A stretch of DNA of 64,000 bases, taken from the NCBI GenBank assembly GCA_016709765.1, contig JADJMD010000013.1:62001-126000 (forward strand), read 5' to 3'. This document shows, piece after piece, positions 42,391 to 50,751 of this stretch. Within the stretch, counting starts at the first letter, position 1, and every line of letters starts with the position of its first letter. The notes beneath the pieces were generated by a model. The model had not been told where the DNA came from. It made no database searches and saw only the letters and a list, made by a program, of their open reading frames with translations. The stretch comes from Ignavibacteriales bacterium. GTDB taxonomy: Bacteria; Bacteroidota; Ignavibacteria; Ignavibacteriales; Ignavibacteriaceae. The translations under genes were made by a program, and so were the position numbers.

Positions 42391-43175
42391 TTTTTGTATC
42401 CAACGACGGTAATACTAAAAATTCCAAATTGCTTTTCTTTGGACTCTTTTAATTGAGTTGCGTTGAGATATTTGTTTAATACTTCATCTGGCAATTCAAT
42501 CGTTTTAGTTTTTTTAATTTCTGGATAAATGAACCCTGCATCTTTAATTATACTCAAATAATCTTCTTGCTGAATAGCACCGGCAACACAGCCAGCATAC
42601 ATCTCAGCGGATTTCTTTAATTCAGGATGCAACTCACCTTTAATAACGATATCCGAAACACAAAAGTGCGCACCGGGTTTTAGTGTACGGTAAATTTCGC
42701 TAAATGCTTTTTCTTTATCAGGAACAAGGTTCAAAACACAATTACTAACTATCACATCTGCCAGATTATTTGCTAAAGGTAAGTCTTCTATATCGCCGAA
42801 ACGAAATTCAACATTCTTATAACCAAGTTTAGAATTATTCTGTTCTGCTTTTGCAATCATCTCATTAGTCATATCAACACCAATTACCTTACCTTCTTCA
42901 CCAACGATGGCTCTTGCTACAAATACATCATTACCAGCACCAGAACCTAAATCGATAACAGTATCTCCTTTTTTAATCCCCGCAAACTCAGTTGGTAATC
43001 CGCAACCTAGACTTAAATCTGCATCAGCAATATAACCTTCTAAATAAGTGTACTCATCGTTCATAACCGTATAACCAACAATTTTATTTGATGGACCACA
43101 ACAAGATGAAGATGATTTTGCAATCTCACCATACTTTTCTTTTACAAGTTCTTTTAAATCTTTTTGATCATTCAT
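42387..43175 (-). CDS. arsM: Arsenite S-adenosylmethionine methyltransferase
   Basis: The 262-residue enzyme has the SAM site 'DTVIDLGSGAGNDVFVARA'. Its cysteine layout is that of ArsM: Cys25-Cys26 in 'SSSCCGPSNK', Cys58 in 'LSLGCGLPTEFAG' and Cys196 in 'MYAGCVAGAIQ', the last two being arsenic ligands. It methylates arsenite to less retained or volatile species. It follows arsR by 15 bp and overlaps arsC by four bases. Confidence 0.95.
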   Translation of the reverse strand: MNDQKDLKELVKEKYGEIAKSSSSCCGPSNKIVGYTVMNDEYTYLEGYIADADLSLGCGLPTEFAGIKKGDTVIDLGSGAGNDVFVARAIVGEEGKVIGVDMTNEMIAKAEQNNSKLGYKNVEFRFGDIEDLPLANNLADVIVSNCVLNLVPDKEKAFSEIYRTLKPGAHFCVSDIVIKGELHPELKKSAEMYAGCVAGAIQQEDYLSIIKDAGFIYPEIKKTKTIELPDEVLNKYLNATQLKESKEKQFGIFSITVVGYKK

Positions 43176-43190
43176 TTTAATTCTCCTTTT

Positions 43191-43508
43191 TCAACACACA
43201 CAAACTTGATTAAATAATTTATCTAATTCTTTTTTTGCTTTCTGAAGTGTTTTATTATTCACGCAGTAGCATACTTTCGGTCCATCTATGTCACCCTGAA
43301 TTAATTCAACACGTTTAAGTTCTTTTAGATGTTGAGAAACGGTGGACTGAGAAAGGGGAAGTAAATCAACAATATCACCGCACATACAAACATTCATTTC
43401 GGTTAGAATTTTTAATATCCTTATGCGTGCAGGGTGCGATAGGGCCTTGGCAACATCCGCTAGCCAGATATCCTCTGATTTGAATTCCTCTTTTTTAGAA
43501 AGTGCCAT
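43191..43508 (-). CDS. arsR: ArsR-family arsenical-responsive repressor
   Basis: The 105-residue winged-helix protein has the recognition region 'LPLSQSTVSQHLKELKRVEL'. Cysteine pairs are Cys41/Cys43 in 'NVCMCGDIVD', the classic ArsR sensor position, Cys80/Cys82 in 'KVCYCVN', and Cys103/Cys105 at the very end. Arsenite binding would release it from DNA. AAGGAA precedes the ATG. It is the first gene of the ten-gene arsenic operon running to 37568 and lies next to a palindromic operator. Confidence 0.95.
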   Translation of the reverse strand: MALSKKEEFKSEDIWLADVAKALSHPARIRILKILTEMNVCMCGDIVDLLPLSQSTVSQHLKELKRVELIQGDIDGPKVCYCVNNKTLQKAKKELDKLFNQVCVC

Positions 43509-43530
43509 TTAAATATTTCCTTAATCGTTC

Positions 43531-43546
43531 ATCGTAAATATACGAT
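43531..43546. promoter_or_regulatory. Probable ArsR operator overlapping the arsR -10 box
   Basis: ATCGTAAATATACGAT is a 16-bp palindrome with only the central pairs mismatched, 22 bp upstream of the arsR start. On the minus strand it contains TATATT, a good -10 box, preceded 18 bp upstream by TTGATT. The form resembles known ArsR/SmtB operators. The plus-strand gene at 43652 starts about 105 bp away and might also be affected. Confidence 0.75.
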
Positions 43547-43651
43547 AGACAAAACAATAAAATCAACCCTTATAAATTATTATTTGGGTTATAAATTAAA
43601 TCAGTTAATTTTCTCGAGTTAATTTTAATATTATCTATAAAAAGACTTACA

Positions 43652-44173
43652 ATGAATTGGTACATGGAATATGTAAAAGCTTATCCAATTATTTCTGCAA
43701 TGATTCAATTTGCAATTCTAGGAACTTTGGGTGATATAGTTTCGTATTGGATAATCAAAAAAAGAATTTTCAATCCATACAAAACAAAAATAATTTTTTT
43801 AAAAATGATAGAATGGGCAATACTTGCGGTATTTATTAAATATGCGTTTGTTGGTTTTAATGGATTTGTTGAAAGCTTAATCGCTCATAATGATTTACCA
43901 GACTTAGCTGGAATTGGAAAATCATTTGCAATTTCAACTTCTATGAATTTACAGTTTGGGCCATTTCTTGTAATTATGCATCGAGTACTCGATAACCTGA
44001 TATCGAAACAAAACAATTGGAAAAACATTGATAAAGGTTTTTATTCACTCTTATGGTTTTGGATTCCAGCCCACACAATCACTTTTATATTACCAAAAGA
44101 ATTCCAAATCGGTTTAGCTGCTCTTTGGTCTCTTGCTCTTGGAATTATTTTGGGGATTTATAACAGGGAGTAA
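43652..44173 (+). CDS. Integral membrane protein, Mpv17-like pattern
   Basis: The 173-residue protein has four hydrophobic segments. 'WYMEYVKAYPIISAMIQFAI' with 'LGTLGDIVSYWI' at the start, and 'LLWFWIPAHTITFILPKEFQ' with 'LAALWSLALGIILG' at the end, recall the Mpv17/PMP22 family in the placing of Tyr, Pro, Gly-Asp and Trp. The match is by eye and only moderate. It is transcribed away from the arsenic operon and shares its promoter region. Role unknown. Confidence 0.7.
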   Translation: MNWYMEYVKAYPIISAMIQFAILGTLGDIVSYWIIKKRIFNPYKTKIIFLKMIEWAILAVFIKYAFVGFNGFVESLIAHNDLPDLAGIGKSFAISTSMNLQFGPFLVIMHRVLDNLISKQNNWKNIDKGFYSLLWFWIPAHTITFILPKEFQIGLAALWSLALGIILGIYNRE

Positions 44174-44174
44174 A

Positions 44175-44210
44175 AAGCTGTAACAGCAACTATAGCAACT
44201 ATTACAGCTT
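44175..44210. terminator. Hairpin between convergent genes
   Basis: AAGCTGTAA (44175-44183) pairs with TTACAGCTT (44202-44210) across an 18-base loop. It begins right after the Mpv17-like stop codon and ends 10 bp before the pgi stop codon on the other strand. Short A and T tracts flank it. Confidence 0.6.
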
Positions 44211-44220
44211 AAATTATAAT

Positions 44221-45906
44221 TTATAACTTCAAAAAATTCAACGAATTTATAACTTCACCCCCTAAATCGATTGTAATTACTTTTCTCTTGTTATCCAGCA
44301 ATGCTTGTCTATCACCTAACACTTGCGCTTTAATTAAAATCCCAAAAGTGATTGATGTTTTTTCTTCCCTGGGATTTTCAGGGATTGGTAAATCTTCTTC
44401 AATACTTGATGTAAATTGAATGAAGTATCCGTTACCAGCATCGCCCTTATGTAGTTGCCCTGTTGAATGAAGAAATCTTGGACCAAAACCAAGTGTGGTT
44501 GCAACTTTATATTTTTTCTGAATTGATGTTCTAAGTTTTTGCAGTGCTTTTGTTATCTCATCATTTGGGGTTAGATATGCCTGGATAGAAACGTAATTTT
44601 TTCCGCCCCTACAATCAGTCAGAAAAGATTGTAAAACTTCTTCAATTGACTTAACCTTTATATTTCCATAAACCTTTGTTCCCTTTTCTTCTATTGCTGG
44701 GATTAACTCCGGTAGCTTTCCTTTCTCCTGATATTCAGTCATCATTTTTCTCGCAACAACTTTGGCTTGCTCAACATTTGGCTGATCGTAAGGTTGGATC
44801 TGCATTAGCCATCCAGCAACCACAGTTGCAAATTCCCAAAGAAAAAATTGTTTACCTAAATCATAGATCGATTCAAGTTCAAACTCAAGGATTGGAAATC
44901 CAGCAGATTTTAATTTTTCAATTTTTTCATTATAAGTATCATCGTTTTTTAATTTTAGATAAACAAATAATCTATCATCAGAATAAAACTCCGGAGATTC
45001 AATCGATTCTAAATCAATAGGTAAAATTCCTTTTCCAACTTTTCCAGTACTTTCTGCAATTAACTGTTCTATCCATGCACCGATAAATAAAAATTTTGGT
45101 GATATAATGTATGTTAGTTTATCAATCCCCCTTTGTCCTAAAGTTCCAATTATTGTTCCTGCAATTGCAGCAATATTTTCTGAAATATCCTTGCCGGATT
45201 TTTTACAATTAATTGTTTCATCTTTTGCAATTGATAAAATCTTTTCAACATCAACTCCAATCAAAGCTGCAGGAACAATCCCAAATAGTGAAAGTGCCGA
45301 AAATCTTCCACCAATATTTGGATCATTAAAGAATATTTTTCTAAACTTTAATTCTTCTGCAATTTTCTGCAATCCGCTACCGGGATCCGTAATTGCAACA
45401 AAATGTACTCCTCCATTTTCTTTACCTAAGATATGTGAAACATAATTATAAAAGAATTTCATAAAAGAAAATGTTTCAACAGTGCCACCTGATTTTGTTG
45501 AAACAATGTACAAGGTTGTTGCGGGGTTAAATTTCTTCGCATAGTTCATCACAACTTCCGGATGAGTTGAATCAAGCACAGCTAAATCTAAATATCCGTC
45601 CTCGATTCCAAATGTTAATTTAAAAACTTCAGGAGCCAATGATGAGCCCCCCATTCCCATTAATAATGCATGTGTGTATCCCGCATTTCTAACTTCATCA
45701 ACAAAATCATTTATTTCATTTAAAGATTTACTTGTCACATCAACACTATAAAGCCAGCCTAACCTGTTTGAAATTTCAGTTGGATCATTACTCCAAACAG
45801 TAAAATCTTTTTCCCAAATTCTATCAATAACATTTTCATTATTTAGTTTTTTTATTGCCTCATCAATCGATTTAGAATGTTTACCTACTGAATAATTAAA
45901 TGACAT
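44221..45906 (-). CDS. pgi: Glucose-6-phosphate isomerase, long form
   Basis: The protein of about 561 residues has the isomerase SIS domains: 'HALLMGMGGSSLAPEVFKLT', 'STKSGGTVETFSFMKFF' and 'NDPNIGGRFSALSLFGIVPA'. The sequence and length match the isomerase half of the transaldolase-PGI fusion type, with an extra C-terminal part after residue 430 ('TTLGFGPRFLHSTGQLHKGD'). It interconverts glucose 6-phosphate and fructose 6-phosphate. The start at 45906 is preferred to the ATG five codons upstream because AAAGGA lies at the right distance before it. There is no transaldolase gene next to it. Confidence 0.92.
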   Translation of the reverse strand: MSFNYSVGKHSKSIDEAIKKLNNENVIDRIWEKDFTVWSNDPTEISNRLGWLYSVDVTSKSLNEINDFVDEVRNAGYTHALLMGMGGSSLAPEVFKLTFGIEDGYLDLAVLDSTHPEVVMNYAKKFNPATTLYIVSTKSGGTVETFSFMKFFYNYVSHILGKENGGVHFVAITDPGSGLQKIAEELKFRKIFFNDPNIGGRFSALSLFGIVPAALIGVDVEKILSIAKDETINCKKSGKDISENIAAIAGTIIGTLGQRGIDKLTYIISPKFLFIGAWIEQLIAESTGKVGKGILPIDLESIESPEFYSDDRLFVYLKLKNDDTYNEKIEKLKSAGFPILEFELESIYDLGKQFFLWEFATVVAGWLMQIQPYDQPNVEQAKVVARKMMTEYQEKGKLPELIPAIEEKGTKVYGNIKVKSIEEVLQSFLTDCRGGKNYVSIQAYLTPNDEITKALQKLRTSIQKKYKVATTLGFGPRFLHSTGQLHKGDAGNGYFIQFTSSIEEDLPIPENPREEKTSITFGILIKAQVLGDRQALLDNKRKVITIDLGGEVINSLNFLKL

Positions 45907-46032
45907 TTCATTTCCTTTCATATAATATTTTATAACTGAATTAAATATAATCAGATTATTTTTGCTAAATAATATTGATTAGTTGTTTTGTGCCTCAATC
46001 ATTAAATTATTATAAACTTTAAGAGATTTTTT

Positions 46033-46872
46033 TTGAAGAAGAGATCAAACAAAACTATAGCTTATTATTTTATTCTGATTTGGATATTAGCGGCATTCCT
46101 TTTAGAATCAACCGATTTATTAATATCAATAACTTTATATAATCCACATTCAGGATGGGCAATATTTCTTGAGAAGTATGGTGAGTTGCCGGGTATTTTT
46201 GTGATTCTTATGGGGGTACATATTTATATTGTAACACTTCGTACGTCATCAAACATAAAGACTATTTTATTTACTGGGTTTTTATTAACAATTGGGTCGC
46301 TGCTTTCTGTCTATATTCTTTGGGCTTTATCCTATGGATTTTCAAACCAGACAGATTTTTTTAATAACTATCCTCAATATTTTTTTCTTTGTGCAGTTAC
46401 ATCAAATATTTTGCTTTCATTACTGTTTAGAAAAAGACATAACTTTTCCAAAAAAGCAATTTTGTTTTCACGCATATCATTTAAAATGTTTTTCTATGGA
46501 TATGTTCTTTTTGTTCAGCCAATAAAAATACTTTGGGGAAGAATTCGTTTTAGAGATTTGGTAGATTATTATTCAAATTTTACACCCTGGTATTTGCCGC
46601 AAGGGATTACAGGAAACCAATCATTTCCTTCCGGACATGCTTCAATGGGCTTTATGATGTTAGCGCTATTCGTTTTTTTTGCAGATAAAGCTTTTTACAA
46701 AAGAATAATTTTAAAGGGAATAATTATTAGCTGGGCTTTAGCAGTTTGCGCAAGCCGAGTTGTAATTGGAGCTCATTTTACTTCAGATGTTTTGTTTGGA
46801 GCTTTTGCAATGATTATTTCTTATCTATTCTTAATAAACAACGCTAACAAAACTTTAAAATCAGAAATTTAA
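46033..46872 (+). CDS. PAP2-family membrane phosphatase
   Basis: The 279-residue membrane protein has about seven helices and the PAP2 motifs: 'QSFPSGHASMGFMML' (motif 2) and 'ASRVVIGAHFTSDVLFGA' (motif 3, with catalytic His and Asp). Motif 1, usually K-x6-RP, is weak and may be the Arg-rich 'WGRIRFRDLVDYY'. Such enzymes remove phosphate from lipid phosphates such as undecaprenyl diphosphate or phosphatidic acid. The start is TTG with AAGAGA upstream. It converges with the GH2-like lipoprotein gene, only 5 bp apart. Confidence 0.88.
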   Translation: MKKRSNKTIAYYFILIWILAAFLLESTDLLISITLYNPHSGWAIFLEKYGELPGIFVILMGVHIYIVTLRTSSNIKTILFTGFLLTIGSLLSVYILWALSYGFSNQTDFFNNYPQYFFLCAVTSNILLSLLFRKRHNFSKKAILFSRISFKMFFYGYVLFVQPIKILWGRIRFRDLVDYYSNFTPWYLPQGITGNQSFPSGHASMGFMMLALFVFFADKAFYKRIILKGIIISWALAVCASRVVIGAHFTSDVLFGAFAMIISYLFLINNANKTLKSEI

Positions 46873-46877
46873 TAGAA

Positions 46878-47933
46878 TTATTTTTTACTAAAATATTTTT
46901 TATAGTTCGTTTGTGTAATCAATCCAATTGGTCCTTCATAAATTCCACCATCCTGAAATCCATCATAAACTCGGACTGAAATTGTATTTGTTTCACCAAA
47001 CTTCAAAAGTTTTTGTGGTACTGAGTAAACTCGTTCTTGTGACCATTCGAAATTACTGTTAAAATCTGTTGGAACATTTTTAAAATTCCATAAACCAGTT
47101 GAACCTACAAGAATTCCATTTACATAAGTTTGATCGATATCATCAATCTTTCCAAGAAGTAAAATCATACTCTGGCCATCAAAATCTTTTGGCAGATAAA
47201 ATGATTTTTTGTACCATGCAAAACCATCATAATTTTCAAAACCTTGAATATCCCAATGTGCAGGAACCATTAGTTTCATGGTACTGGATTTTTCATTATA
47301 GATATTCAAAAAAGTTGAATCATCATCAGTTTTAAAATCCCAAATGCCACTTAAGTTAATATCTGGTTCAAATCCATTTTCATTCGTATAGATTCCTATT
47401 TTGCCGCTCATAATTCCCCCTTCAAGTTCATCATCATAAACTCTAACGGCAATAACATTTTCACTATCATCACTCAAAATTTCTTTTGGGATAAAATACT
47501 TTCTATACGCATTGTAGGCTGTTCTGTAGCTGTTTGGAAATCCCCCTGATACTCCAATTAAATTTCCATTTATAAAAGTTTGATCAACATCATCGATAAA
47601 ACCTAAAACTAAATAAAGATCCTTGCTTTGATTTTCCATCGGTAATTTAAACGATTTTCTATACCATGCATAACCATCATATCCATGAAAACCTTGGTTT
47701 TCCCATGACGATGGGACGTTTATCTTTTCCCAATATTTATCATCAAAAGACTTTTCTTTCCACTGTTGTTTATCGCCAAGGCTAAATTTCCAGCTACCAG
47801 ATAAATCAAGAATTAATTTTTCCGTATTCATTTTTTTCGGGGGTAATGGTACGCTTTTATCTTCAAAACAACCAGTTGCAATTACTGTGAGTAATAAAAG
47901 AATAATTATTTTATAAAAATTAATGTTTTTCAT
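46878..47933 (-). CDS. Lipoprotein with two GH2-type sugar-binding domains
   Basis: The 351-residue protein has a lipoprotein signal ('IILLLLTVIATGC'). It then carries two copies of the jelly-roll sugar-binding domain found in glycoside hydrolase family 2. The first has 'WEKINVPSSWENQGFHGYDG' and 'AWYRKSFKLP'; the second has 'KLMVPAHWDIQGFENYDGFA' and 'WYKKSFYLPKDFDGQSM'. Both share 'D-D-x-D-Q-T-x-x-N-G'. No catalytic barrel follows, so it is a binding or structural protein, not an enzyme. The two copies are an internal duplication. It should sit on a membrane surface. Confidence 0.85.
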   Translation of the reverse strand: MKNINFYKIIILLLLTVIATGCFEDKSVPLPPKKMNTEKLILDLSGSWKFSLGDKQQWKEKSFDDKYWEKINVPSSWENQGFHGYDGYAWYRKSFKLPMENQSKDLYLVLGFIDDVDQTFINGNLIGVSGGFPNSYRTAYNAYRKYFIPKEILSDDSENVIAVRVYDDELEGGIMSGKIGIYTNENGFEPDINLSGIWDFKTDDDSTFLNIYNEKSSTMKLMVPAHWDIQGFENYDGFAWYKKSFYLPKDFDGQSMILLLGKIDDIDQTYVNGILVGSTGLWNFKNVPTDFNSNFEWSQERVYSVPQKLLKFGETNTISVRVYDGFQDGGIYEGPIGLITQTNYKKYFSKK

Positions 47934-48092
47934 ATTTCAATATTTTCTTTTAGTAAACCTACAATATTTATATGATTTTGAGTATCACTCCAAAGTAAAC
48001 ATTTGTAAAAAATTGTCATGATTTTATTTGAGGGATAACTGAATTTAACTATTTTCAATCTAAACTAATTACCAAACTTTTAAAGAACAAAA

Positions 48093-49310
48093 ATGAATAA
48101 AATAATTGTGGCTGTCTTATATATTTCTCTTTCCTCAATTTCATTTTCGCAAACAGATTTTCAAATAACTGATTCTACACTTTATAAAAAAGCTTTAGAA
48201 TTAAGTAAATCATTTTTAATGGTTGATACACACATAGATTTACCCGATTGGCTTTACGATGAATGGTTTGATGTTACTTCAGAATCAAACAAAGGAGAAA
48301 TTGATTATCCACGCGCTCGTAAAGGCGGACTTGATGTTGCGTTTATGTCTATTTACACATCACCAAGTTTGGAAGGCACCGGTAAATCAAAAATAAAAGC
48401 TGATTCAATGATGAGCCTTGTTCACAGGATGGTTAAAGAATGGCCCACTATATTCTACTTTCTAAGATCAGTTTCCGAAATAGATCAACAGAACAATAAA
48501 AATAAAATTTTGTTAACAATGGGAATGGAAAATGGTTCGCCGATTGAAAATAATTTAAACAATGTTAAAGAATTTTATGATCAAGGAGTTCGTTACATAA
48601 CACTTGCACATTATAAATGGAATCACATTTGTGATTCCGCAAATGATCCTGAAAGAAAATGGAATGGTTTAAGTCCTTTTGGTAAAGAAGTTGTAAAAGA
48701 AATGAATCGTTTGGGAATGATGGTTGATATTTCGCATGTTAGTGATAGCACTTTTTATGATGTAATAAAATTAAGCAAAGCTCCAGTGATTGCTTCACAT
48801 TCGTGCTGCAGATTTTTTACCCCAGGTTATGAACGTAATATGAGTGATGAGATGATTAAAATCTTAGCTAAAAATGGAGGTGTCATCCAATTAGCTTTTG
48901 CAAGTTTTTTCTTGCGAGATGATATTTATCTTCAATATACCAAGGGTGATGAACATATTAAAAGTTATTTAAAAGAAAATAATATTAAATCCGGAACTGA
49001 AGCCGCTTGGAAGTATGAAGAAAATTACTGGAAAGAAAATCCACTTGCATCAGCAACAGTAAAAGATGTTGCTAACCATATCGATCATATAAAAAACTTA
49101 GTTGGAGTTGATTATATTGGAATTGGTTCTGACTTTAATGGAACCGGTGGTTTGCTTCCTGTTGGATTAGATGATGCTTCAAAATATCCAAACTTGGTTT
49201 ATGAACTTTTGGTTCGTGATTATTCCGATGAAGATATACAAAAAATACTCGGTGGAAATTTGTTAAGAGTTTGGAAACAAGTTGAAAATGTTGCTGCGAG
49301 AAGTAATTAA
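48093..49310 (+). CDS. Exported membrane dipeptidase (peptidase M19)
   Basis: The 405-residue protein has a signal peptide ('VAVLYISLSSISFSQ'). The dinuclear zinc site of renal dipeptidase is present: His and Asp in 'FLMVDTHIDLPDWL', Glu in 'TMGMENGSPIE', and His in 'MMVDISHVSDSTFYDVI' and 'PVIASHSCCRFF'. 'GIGSDFNGTGGLL' is the C-terminal family motif. It splits dipeptides, including those with a C-terminal D-residue, and acts outside the cytoplasm. It has its own gaps on both sides and ends at an intergenic repeat. Confidence 0.93.
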   Translation: MNKIIVAVLYISLSSISFSQTDFQITDSTLYKKALELSKSFLMVDTHIDLPDWLYDEWFDVTSESNKGEIDYPRARKGGLDVAFMSIYTSPSLEGTGKSKIKADSMMSLVHRMVKEWPTIFYFLRSVSEIDQQNNKNKILLTMGMENGSPIENNLNNVKEFYDQGVRYITLAHYKWNHICDSANDPERKWNGLSPFGKEVVKEMNRLGMMVDISHVSDSTFYDVIKLSKAPVIASHSCCRFFTPGYERNMSDEMIKILAKNGGVIQLAFASFFLRDDIYLQYTKGDEHIKSYLKENNIKSGTEAAWKYEENYWKENPLASATVKDVANHIDHIKNLVGVDYIGIGSDFNGTGGLLPVGLDDASKYPNLVYELLVRDYSDEDIQKILGGNLLRVWKQVENVAARSN

Positions 49311-49334
49311 AAGGAAGATCGAATTATATACAAT

Positions 49335-49408
49335 GTCATCCTGAGCGAAGACTATGGATGACGGTTTAGCTATTAACGCAAGTCACACTTCGACCTCGCT
49401 CAGTGTGA
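49335..49408. repeat. Paired-hairpin intergenic element
   Basis: Two stems occur in order: GTCATCC/GGATGAC (49335-49362) and TCACACT/AGTGTGA (49383-49408). The loops carry CTGAGCGA and its reverse complement TCGCTCAG, so the two halves can also pair with each other. It lies between the convergent dipeptidase and HEAT-repeat genes and may end both transcripts. Confidence 0.6.
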
Positions 49409-49435
49409 AAACATAATTATTTCTGCTATCTCTAC

Positions 49436-49879
49436 TCATCTCTGAACATCGGCTGTTCTGTTTGTATACTTAACAAGATATTCGTTACAAATTGCCTGAC
49501 TCATTCTCCTTACTCTCGGATTTGAATCTTTCTTTGTGAGCATTTGCAATTCATTCATGCCTTTTTCGCTATTCATTCTAAAAAGTGCTAAACCGATTAA
49601 AACTTTTATATCAGAATCTTTTTCGACTTTAAGTTGTTCGATTAAAGCATTTTCTGTATCAATGAATCTGTATTGACCTGCAAGGTAGATTGAACTTTCT
49701 CTTACCCCTTCATTTTCGGAGTGTATTCCTATAACCAGATTTTGCAAAGCATATTTGTGTTTTGATAAATCAGAAATTTTCTGATTTTGACCAAAAGTAT
49801 CTGTAACCAGAAGAATGAAAAGTATTGCAGCCAATCCGAAATATAACTTCTCTGAGTTGTGGAATAATGTTGTTTTCAT
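49436..49879 (-). CDS. Exported HEAT-repeat-like protein
   Basis: The 147-residue protein has an N-terminal signal or anchor ('KLYFGLAAILFILLVTDTFG'). Three helical pairs in HEAT style follow: 'ALQNLVIGIHSENEGVRESS', 'ALIEQLKVEKDSDIKVLIGL' and 'ELQMLTKKDSNPRVRRMSQA'. Such repeats bind other proteins. It follows the response regulator by 185 bp on the same strand but probably has its own promoter. The partner is unknown. Confidence 0.8.
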   Translation of the reverse strand: MKTTLFHNSEKLYFGLAAILFILLVTDTFGQNQKISDLSKHKYALQNLVIGIHSENEGVRESSIYLAGQYRFIDTENALIEQLKVEKDSDIKVLIGLALFRMNSEKGMNELQMLTKKDSNPRVRRMSQAICNEYLVKYTNRTADVQR

Positions 49880-50064
49880 TTTGTACCTCTTTTAAATAAA
49901 TTATAAATACATTTAAGTTTCTGGTACAAACGTACATTAAGGAATTGTCAGTGGTGTCATCTAATAGTAAAGAGATGTAAAGAAATGTCATGGGAAATTT
50001 CGAATTGCGAATGAATAATTATAAAGGCTTACAATTAAGCATCTAACACTAAACATTAAATATT

Positions 50065-50751
50065 TTATAAAACTAGCTTATACCCTATACCATGAACTGT
50101 TAAAATTACCTGCGGATGATTTGAATCCACTTCAATTTTTTGTCTAAGTTTTAAAATAAAATTATCAACTGTGCGAGTTGTTGGATTTTCATCATAGCCC
50201 CAAATTTCAGTTAATAAATCATCACGACTGACTGTTGAATTACGATGCTTCCATAAGTAATGTAGAATTTCAAATTCTTTATGAGACATTTGCACATCTT
50301 TATTTTTTGATGTTGCTTTGTATCCACTAAAATTTATTTCCAACTTACCGATTTCTATTTCGCGTTCAGTATCGTTCATTACAAGACTTTCGCTTCTTCG
50401 TAAAACTGCTTTTACTCTAGCTAATAATTCCCGCAAACTAAATGGTTTTGTAACATAATCATCTGCTCCGATTTCCAATCCAACAACTTTATCAATTTCT
50501 TCGCCCTTGGCAGTAAGTAAAATAACTGGAGTGGTAATTCCGGCTTGACGAGCCTCTTTGCAAACATCAAATCCCGATTTTTTCGGCATCATCACATCAA
50601 GAATAATAAGGTTATAATTGTTATCAATAATTTTTTTTAATCCTTCTTTACCATCGTTTGCTGTATCCACATCATAGCCCTCAAATTCAAGATTATCTTT
50701 TAATCCCGTTTGCATATTCTGTTCATCATCAACAACTAAAATCTTAGGCAT
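50065..50751 (-). CDS. OmpR-family response regulator
   Basis: The protein of about 228 residues has a receiver domain ('PKILVVDDEQNMQ', phospho-Asp in 'LIILDVMMPKKSGFDVCKEA', Lys in 'GADDYVTKPFSLRELLARV') and a winged-helix effector ('LTEIWGYDENPTTRTVDNFI', 'ILTVHGIGYKLVL'). It binds DNA when phosphorylated. The ATG at 50751 is chosen because GGAG lies seven bases upstream; a TTG four codons earlier is possible. It overlaps the end of its kinase gene by eight bases. Confidence 0.95.
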   Translation of the reverse strand: MPKILVVDDEQNMQTGLKDNLEFEGYDVDTANDGKEGLKKIIDNNYNLIILDVMMPKKSGFDVCKEARQAGITTPVILLTAKGEEIDKVVGLEIGADDYVTKPFSLRELLARVKAVLRRSESLVMNDTEREIEIGKLEINFSGYKATSKNKDVQMSHKEFEILHYLWKHRNSTVSRDDLLTEIWGYDENPTTRTVDNFILKLRQKIEVDSNHPQVILTVHGIGYKLVL

